From assembly GCA_035771165.1 (NCBI GenBank), contig JAWNZC010000327.1, forward strand, positions 1,077,001 to 1,141,000: 64,000 nucleotides of DNA, read 5' to 3'. The position numbers were made by a program, and so were the translations under genes. Each line of letters begins with the position of its first letter. Within the stretch, counting starts at the first letter, position 1. The notes below the pieces were generated by a model. The model was not told the origin of the DNA. It searched no databases and was given only the letters and a program-made list of their open reading frames with translations. Origin of the DNA: Paragorgia papillata. Lineage: Eukaryota > Cnidaria > Anthozoa > Scleralcyonacea > Coralliidae. Shown piece by piece: positions 1-64,000 of the stretch.

Positions 1-313
1 ACTATATGACTATGACTATATGACTATGACTATATGACTATGACTATATGACTATGACTATATGACTATGACTATATGACTATATGACTACGACTATATG
101 ACTACGACTATATGTCGACTACGACTATATGACTACGACTATATGAATATATGACTACGACAATATGACTATGACTATATGACTATATGATTATGACTAT
201 ATGACTATGACTATATGATTATGACTATATGACTATGACTATATGACTATGACTATATGACTACAACTATATGACTATGACTATATGACTATGACTATAT
301 ATGACCATGATTA
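1..313. repeat. 14-bp minisatellite ACTATATGACTATG
   Basis: The first ~313 bases are a head-to-tail array of ACTATATGACTATG with scattered substitutions (GACTACG, GATTATG, GTCGACTACG variants). It reaches the window edge, so its full length is unknown. It lies downstream of the last convertase exon seen here. Confidence 0.95.
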
Positions 314-1088
314 GGAATAGGACTATGTAGGGGGAGTTTACGGTATCCCCGAGGGAGTTTGGGGTGCCCCACGCTCTCCGATATCTCGGCTTGAGACGGC
401 ATCAAGCGATATCCCATAGAGTGAATACTATAGGTCACGAGCTAGCCAAGCGCGTGATTTCCTAAAGGGAAATAACTGTGCTAGGAGAAAAATTACCCTT
501 TGAGAAAATCGTCGATTTTATAATAATTATTTATAGTCTATCTAGTCTTTGTTATAAGAATACGATTTGCGTTATTCCAATCATGTTTCCTATCATATAT
601 TTTGCCTCCATATATTGGTAATAAAGTTATTTTGAAAGAACAGAATGCCACGTATTGGATTGTCAGTTATAAAGAATATACACAATAGGTAGTCTCAACG
701 TTCCTTCGTTTTCGTTTCATATTATTATCTTTGGGCAAACTAAGATTTAGTATCAAATAAATAGTATTTTCAACGCTAATAAACAACATGTATTTAAAGT
801 AATGTATAGCTTTAGTATATGTCGGTATTTTTCCCCCTCAGCGCACTGACATTTTAAAGTAATCAGTTTACCGTCTGTACGTAAACATTCAGGTTTAGTG
901 TTCAAATGCAACGACAAGGATTCATTTGTGAATCAGTTAATTGTAAAATATTTTTTTTAAGATTAGAATGGGGTTTCTGGGGTTATACAGAGGTGCCACG
1001 CTGAATATTAATGAGGCGGCATCCCTTTGTATGTTGCATGGGGAGGGGGAGGGGGTGTTATCTACTCATGTACTCGCATGTTCCTTAC
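314..1088. other. intron or 3' flank of the convertase, nothing recognised
   Basis: AT-rich sequence between the minisatellite and exon 10 of the minus-strand convertase gene. The donor of exon 10 at 1,087-1,088 shows that it begins as intron. I found no further convertase exon here. Confidence 0.5.
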
Positions 1089-57956
<56,868 letters not shown>

Positions 57957-58172
57957 TCTGGACTACACAATAGAAGACGTTCACCTTCTTAGCAATCAAC
58001 ATCATATAAGGACAGCTGCTCGCAAAGCATCGTGGGAGATAGTGTTTTTTGTATCTATGTTTTTGCGGATACTGGTTGCTAACCAGTAAACCAGAGGAGG
58101 TTGGACACGGTCCGAAAAGGATCATGGGTGGATGTTTTGACAATGAGAAACCAAGGAAGCACGCCAGACTGA

Positions 58173-58689
58173 CCACAGGGAGCCCAACTCTGACACCTCT
58201 TTTTTTGTTTTATTATATTGAGCTTGACTGAAAACCGAGGCCGCTTAACAGTTGTGTAAGCTGGGATCGCGGCGCTTCTCTTAACAGTTGGTAATATATG
58301 CATATATATGCAAATTACAGCGCGCGGTAATTTTAAGCTCGAAACGGCTGTGGGCTTCTGTGCCACGTGAATGGCGCGTGACGCTCTCTGAAAGCTGAGA
58401 CGACTAAACACGCAGTCAGTGACGCAGTGCTGCGTTCTGTGTTGTGTAATGCGTCACTGACTGCCTGTTTAGTCGTCTCAGCTTTCAGTGAGCGTCACGC
58501 GCCATTCACGTGGCACAGAAGCCCACAGCTGTTTCGAGTTTCAAATTACCGCGCGCTGTAATTTGCATATATATGCATATATTACCAAACTGTTATCCCA
58601 GCTTACACAACTGTTAAGCGGCCTCGGTTTTCAGTCAAGCTCAATATAATAAAACAAAAAAAGAGGCGTCAGAGTTGGGCTCCCTGTGG
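58173..58689. mobile_element. 517-bp near-perfect palindromic element
   Basis: Arms of ~240 bp, starting CCACAGGGAGCCCAACTCTG and ending in its complement. They include GTTGTGTAAGCTGGGAT, TATATGCATATATATGCAAA and GGCGCGTGACGCTC around a ~30-base centre. Duplication ACTGA (58168-58172 and 58690-58694). The minus strand at ~63,548-63,597 preserves the unoccupied sequence with a single ACTGA. No coding capacity; superfamily unknown. Confidence 0.9.
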
Positions 58690-58778
58690 ACTGACCTGTG
58701 TTTCTTCTTCTTTGACTTTGTACGGACTTCCTTCATTTATATTCAGCCATTTTGAATAATGCGGTATATATCATTAGC

Positions 58779-59572
58779 GTATCGCAGGCGCGGGTTACGG
58801 CGCCGAAGGAAACCCGAGCCCGAGCGTTTACGAGGGCGGAGAAAGGAGGGAAGAGAAAAGGAGGGGAGTGAAACAACCGTCACGTGAAGGAGTATTGACC
58901 AATGGCGATGCGTTATTTGGATTTTGAAATCTAGCTATGCTCGTAGCCCTTGATCTGTCAACAATCAATTAGGTTGTTCGCGCGAGGTAAGTTTAACAAA
59001 CGTTTATAAGTTTCCAGCAGTTACAACAAAGAATATACTGTTCGAATGCTGTATTTAAATTACATCGTCCAAGTAAAGTTCAAAATTCAAAGAACTTAAG
59101 AAACACGTCGTAAAATTGTAACATTATTTAATTTACTCACATATCAACTGAAATCCGCCTTCGATCTACTGATAGTATTAGTTTGTTTATGTACTGCCGA
59201 AACATAGAACGTAGATGTCTCACGTTTCGAGCGATTGGAGCCAATGCCCTTTAATATAAAGTCAAAATGTTAGACATTACGTTTCATGTTTCGGCAGTAC
59301 ACCAACCTTACTATATTTCGACTTGCATTTCAACACTGCCCTCGCAGCAGGCTGCTTTTATTTCACTATTTCATTTTGGAATTTGGATGGATAGTGACAT
59401 CATACATGTATATCGACCATAATTAGAAATGTTCCTAGCAACGGTCAACCAGCATCATCTTACAAAATCTCTGGCGTTTCACTCCCCTTCTATTTATCTT
59501 CCTTCCGACCGTTATTTAATTTTCGTAACGCGCTCGGGTTTCCTTCGGCGCCGTAACCCGCGCCTGCGATAC
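58779..59572. mobile_element. element with 43-bp inverted ends (GTATCGCAGGCGCGGGTTAC)
   Basis: GTATCGCAGGCGCGGGTTAC, GGCGCCGAAGGAAACCCGAG at the left return inverted at 59,528-59,572. No clear duplication. The interior contains the fold-back repeat at 59,190-59,320 and no gene. Confidence 0.65.
59190..59320. repeat. TGTACTGCCGAAACA fold-back repeat
   Basis: TGTACTGCCGAAACATAGAA and GTTTCATGTTTCGGCAGTAC are inverted arms around TTTCGAGCGATTGGAG. Same family as 28,286-28,405 and 35,645-35,805. Confidence 0.75.
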
Positions 59573-59580
59573 CCCAAGAC

Positions 59581-61567
59581 GGGGTTTGCTATAACCCGGG
59601 CGATGATCGAGGATGAGCATGAAATCTTTTTGGTCAGCAGTCATATTAACTACATAACATCAACGGAAACCGTAAAGTGTTCGAACATTTTCGAACACTG
59701 GATTATATGAAGATTCGTGTGAGGTGTGACACGTCTAGACAATTCGTCCTTCAAAAAAGATGTCAAAAAATATTCTCGAGACGTCTGAATAAAAAAAATC
59801 ACACGAGAAACAAAAAGAATACTAAATTTAAAGAGTGCTGGGGGAAAGCCTTTCTTTTGTGTGAACCGGAGATTGGCGTTGAAGCTTAAACCCATATTTT
59901 CAAAGTTTAAATTTACAAACACGCGAAAGAAATCTTTTTATCCCAAACTGGAAAAAAAGATGATAAAATTTTAAAAAAATATAAGGTCGACAACAAATTT
60001 TGTGCACGGGACGTGTGCCAATTACACGTCATCGATCCACTGGGTGTGTTTTCGGTAAAAATATATAAAAAAAGTTTGTTGTCTGGAATATATAAAAGAG
60101 TGCTTTTACATATTGGGAGCGTGAGAAAAACATATTTATGAGTGAAACGGAACCAATATTACTGCATATGTTTGCATGCATGTGCGTTATTGAACATTTC
60201 AAAGGTTACTTAAAATTAAATTAAATTGGCGGTGGATTTTTTATTGGAATGACTTTCTGCACAAAAAACGTGGAACTATAATACCCTAAAACTTTTAATT
60301 CATGCCGTTCATTAAAAAAATAATTTTTTGATATTATATAGTTAGATTTTACACAAACCTAGAATTGCTTAATTTTTCTAGAGACTATTTAACTGCTTTT
60401 CTGTTGAAATTAATTTTAATTTAAGAAATTCTTCGAGATTTTCCTTCAAAAAGTGTAATTAATTAATTCCGAGGGGCAAATCAAGAAAAATAAAAAAATC
60501 ATAAAAAGGTCAGAAGATTTTTTGATCACGTACGTGAACTGAAAGCGTAGGTTGATCGGATCATCGGAGGTTCGTACTTAGGCTGCCTCAGGCGCCACTC
60601 CCCTCCGGTTTTCAAACAGAAGGGGGCCCGTGGCTGAGATAGCGTGTGATTTTCTCAGGCTAATTCGGACTTTCAAAGAGAAGCTGCATAATTTTTTTAT
60701 TCACTCATTTTTTGGGGCCGGTCAGAATCTGGGGCCGGGGGCAAATGCCCCCTTTTCCCCATAGGTAAGCCGCCACTGATGTGAGGTGACACTAATATAA
60801 ATTTAAATGTTTGTGATTGTTCTATAAGCCTACTTAGTTTTATTTCAATAACGTAAATACTTTTGGAGATATCAGCCGCTGGCACTTTCCCCCTCCCCAA
60901 GCCCTGCCCAGATTTCCGGCACCCTTGGACATTCTGCGTAAGAAAAGCGTTTGGCACGGAGGTTTATAGGTGTACCAGGTTGGAAGAGATACAGCCCTAA
61001 CGGCAAAGTAATTGGAAAATTAATGTCAGTCTTGCAAAATTAAAATTTGTCAGAATTTAGGTCCACTTCTGCGCAATGTGACCGTATACGCCCATGAGCA
61101 GATGCAAGAAAAGTAGAGGCCTCAAAAAGGAATCAAAACATTCGGACAAAGTATTAGAAAAACTTTGATAATAAGCTTTAAACTTATTTTTTAAAAACCT
61201 TTTTCCGGGATTATATTCAGAAGTGATAATTTTCGGGAGGAGGTACGTTTTAAAATAGGTAATTTGTGTATATTTTAATTAGCCTGCGGGCTATGTATAT
61301 TCATACGATTATTTGGCTTCTGCTGCAGCAGGGCTAATTATTAATATCGAAGATATTTTTTTCGTTTGAGATTTATTAATAATAGGGAGAATCGGATCTT
61401 ATTCTCGGGATTGGCCGGTGGGCCGTGATATTAGAAGTTTATAGAGTATACCATATAAAATCGATAGATACATAGCGTTCTGAGCCGAGATTCTCAGATC
61501 TTGACGACCGCTGACCAAAAAGATTTCATGCTCATCCTCGATCATCGCCCGGGTTATAGCAAACCCC
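59581..61567. mobile_element. 2-kb element with ~65-bp inverted ends (GGGGTTTGCTATAACCCGGG)
   Basis: GGGGTTTGCTATAACCCGGG, CGATGATCGAGGATGAGCAT and GAAATCTTTTTGGTCAGC recur inverted at 61,500-61,567. CAAGAC lies directly left (59575-59580) and three bases beyond the right end (61571-61576), a possible 6-bp duplication. The interior has no recognised gene; a hAT-like end (CTTACC..GCCGCCACTG) appears near 60,760-60,778. Confidence 0.65.
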
Positions 61568-62395
61568 AAACAAGACGCCTGCTTAGGCGTTCACTCGGGC
61601 TACTGATTTCTGTAACCTTGGCGTAGCCCTTGCACATATAGAAAACCTGCCATGCGAAACAGTGCAAATGTTTTGACAAACCGAACGAGGTCTCTATGAA
61701 GCTTTTGCTGGTGTAAACAACGCCGCTGGGGAAGCCCTTGGTATTCAGTATAATCCAGCGCGCTTTCTGAATGCATGTAAACAAAGCAATGGGCGATGTG
61801 GCGTTCAACGGGCAATGTCGTATTTGTAAATTACAGCGAGCATACACCAGCTGCTTTGCTGTTTTTCGAAGCCTACAATGATGAGATTACGAAAGATAAA
61901 CCCGAACTGTCTAGCGAAATCAGGAGAGGTATTAAGATGACAATAGATGACTTGCAAAGACTGAGTGTCTATAAAAGGTGTGTATTTAATTATGCATGTA
62001 AAACTCAGGTTTATCTGCTCCGGCTTCGGTTCTGGTAAAACGTCGATTCCGCAGGGCCTTCTGATCTGTCCGCTAAGTTGTGAATCTGTCGAAGAAACGC
62101 TGAAACGCGGTATATCTCTTTCATAACTGTAAAGTTTACACGACATTTTCAAACATATCAGTCACACGTTTGCGAGAGAACGAAGTCAACGCAGACAGAT
62201 CAAATTACGCACATTCATGAAGATTTTATATAGGTGATGGAAAAAATTGTCAGTTTGTGATCACAACAATATATGATCGAAACTGAATACGAGTAAAATG
62301 AAGGTGCGTTTGTGACTGCGTACGTTGCAGGAAGCAGTGACCGCGCAGTGTGTACAAACAGGGAATTCCCGACTCTGCATGAACAAGTTGCTTGC
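61568..62395. other. unassigned sequence with one possible exon
   Basis: A plus-strand frame at 61,796-61,978 (EAYNDEITKDKPELSSEIRR, GIKMTIDDLQRLSVYK) ends at a donor-like AAAAG|GTGTGT and has host-like composition. I recognise no family and cannot find a neighbouring exon. Confidence 0.3.
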
Positions 62396-62698
62396 TTTCA
62401 TCCTGTGTTTACATGACAATTTCTAGCCCTGCTACCCGAGCTGCATTTATTTTCCCATGCACGATACCCAGAATCGCACTTTTGCGAGTACGTTTTCAAT
62501 TTATAACGTACACACGAGCAAACAGAACCTGTGAAATACAACGTTGTCCAGAAAGAACTTGTATAGACAAACATTGTCGCGTATACGGAGCTCTGACGTT
62601 CCAGCCCGAGACCGGTTTTAAATAACCGAAATCCCGGTTGCACAAAGCGACATCTCGGCTAGGCGGGCTGCCTCGGTTCTCATATAAACGCAAGATGA
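62396..62698. mobile_element. possible MITE TTTCATCCTGTGTTTACATG
   Basis: TTTCATCCTGTGTTTACATGA and CATATAAACGCAAGATGAAA are imperfect inverted ends, with inner CCCTGCTACCCGAGC and GGGCTGCCTCGG. No duplication recognised. Confidence 0.45.
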
Positions 62699-62717
62699 AA
62701 ATTAAATAGTAACAAAC

Positions 62718-63279
62718 CATAGGCGGCGTAACCGGGGGGCTGTGGGGGCTAAAGCCCCCCCAACTTTGTAAAAGTGGAAAAAAGGGGGGGCAAGGGGGGG
62801 GCTGAGCCCCTCTACCTTTGCGCCGAAGGTAAGGGTGATTATACGTTGAATATTTATACATCTTCGATATACAGCATTTTGAAAATTCCATATCACTGCA
62901 GGGTGACAATCCTGGTGAAAATCGTAAGAAAAATCGTGCCGTGTGATAGCTCAAACTCATTTCATGAAATACTCCACGTATTAGCATTTGATGACTGCTG
63001 ACCAGAAGTATTATGAATGAGCCATATCGAAATGCCAAGAATTAAGAAAGACCGAAAAAAATGAAGAATAATGAAAAAAATTGTTGTGGGCGGTAAAGGT
63101 TTTTTAACGTTTAGGATTCTATAAAATCTTCCCCCAAAACGCAGGAAATGCCATTTTAGAGACTCTAGATTTCAAAATTTTCCGGGGGCATGCCCTCGGC
63201 GGACCCCCCTAGAGGTTTCTCGCGCCTTCGGCGCTAGAAGTTCAGCCCCCCCTACTAAACCTATCTTCCGCCGCCTATG
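62718..63279. mobile_element. hAT-type non-autonomous element, 562 bp
   Basis: Ends CATAGGCGGCG and CGCCGCCTATG, with perfect 8-bp duplication TAACAAAC (62710-62717 and 63280-63287). Poly-G/C tracts lie near both ends, and TTTCCGGGGGCATGCCCTCG near the right end is shared with the other hAT-like elements here. No transposase. Confidence 0.93.
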
Positions 63280-63287
63280 TAACAAAC

Positions 63288-64000
63288 GCACGATCTAGTC
63301 CGGCTCGCCTCCGTATAAACAAGCCCTTTATAGTGTAGGTCTACGTATTTCAGTGAACAGCTTCAAGGACATCAGGAAAGCGAAGAAAGAAAGCGATAAA
63401 GCATGAAGATTAGCATTTTAGCACGCATCAGTTTCGCAAAGCCTGACGGGGTGACGTAATGATTGCCATTTCGAAACATAGACAAAAAAATAATAATAAA
63501 AATAACGGAGCCGAAACCAGACTCGTCTACCTGTGGTAGCCCGAGTAATAACTCCGAACAAAGAAGAAACACAGGTCAGTCTGGCGTGCTCCCTTGGAGA
63601 AACCTGATCGGCAAAAGAGCGATTGGAGGCAATTTTGAGCCAGGAGAAGACAAGACCTTCCAAAAAGTGATATTTTCGACAGATTTTTAGAAATTTTAAT
63701 CAGCTAACAACAGAAATAGGAGGTAAGACAAGTTATTAATATTTTTGGTTACAATCTAGCTCGAGATCGGCTTATTAATCTAATGTATAATGTGAGGTGA
63801 TAGAATGGGTCTACGAAATGGCGCCATTTACTTCGCGCGCTTGTAGTACTTCACCTTCTGATAGTTTACATGAATTGGTTAAGGGTTCACAGTGGTTTTT
63901 TAAGTCATATGTACAGAATAAAGGTTGCTGATTATGATTATGCTATCGAACCCCATTGAACCTCTTCTGGTTTTCGAGATATACGTCGCTGAAGACATGC
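63288..64000. other. unassigned sequence, includes empty site of the palindromic element
   Basis: No gene recognised. 63,548-63,597, read on the minus strand, matches both flanks of the 58,173-58,689 palindrome (GGGAGCACGCCAGACTGACC, TGTGTTTCTTCTT), so this is a paralogous dispersed repeat without the insertion. Confidence 0.6.

Noticed and set aside
63418..63690. 81- and 75-codon ORFs near the right end
   Set aside because: They overlap a dispersed repeat that also occurs around 58.1 and 58.7 kb; no family recognised.

Overview
This is a eukaryotic, AT-rich, intron-rich and transposon-saturated window. The fold-back repeats (for example the family at 29.55-29.9 and 50.1-50.3 kb), the MULE/hAT/ISL2EU-type DNA elements and the non-LTR families look like those I associate with cnidarian, probably anthozoan (coral or anemone) genomes. 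That host assignment is inference from repeat style, not from a marker gene.

One host gene runs through almost the whole window on the minus strand: a secreted furin/kexin-type proprotein convertase (subtilisin-like S8). Ten exons could be assembled by eye from 57,956 down to 1,089. They encode a signal peptide, the prodomain, the Asp/His/Asn/Ser catalytic set and the start of the region after the catalytic Ser. All junctions are GT/AG and phase-consistent. The gene continues past the left edge. It is divergent: the dibasic autoprocessing site and part of the acidic subsite residues are missing.

The introns are built of mobile DNA. Intron 3 (35,534-13,503) carries a 20-kb nest. The outer element (E0, 14,011-34,024) has ~300-bp terminal inverted repeats. 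It carries two convergent, decayed genes: a HECT-type E3 ligase-like gene on the plus strand and a retroviral-type integrase (rve_3-like) on the minus strand. E0 has been broken by a MULE-like element (15,116-16,380), by an ISL2EU-type transposon (E1, 16,695-27,056) and by smaller elements. E1 has ~1-kb inverted repeats that supply the promoter, 5'UTR and first nine codons of both its THAP/DDE transposase and its SWIM/YqaJ nuclease. A second two-gene transposon of unrecognised type (E2, 21,846-27,047) sits inside the right inverted repeat of E1. With insertions removed, E0 is only about 5.6 kb.

Intron 2 (52,107-35,625) holds two minus-strand non-LTR retrotransposons with C-terminal restriction-like endonuclease domains, both bordered by (AAT)n arrays, plus a MULE element, a Penelope-type GIY-YIG fragment and fold-back elements. 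Intron 1 (57,770-52,207) holds a hAT element, a degenerate satellite, a Tc1/mariner-type MITE and a CR1-like RT fragment. Introns 4-9 hold two related hAT-like elements with 5-bp duplications, MITEs and a long ACAT microsatellite. Upstream of exon 1 (58-64 kb) lie a 517-bp palindromic element, two further inverted-repeat elements and a hAT-type element; the empty-site paralogue of the palindrome is at ~63.55 kb. Apart from the convertase I see no host gene that I can support.
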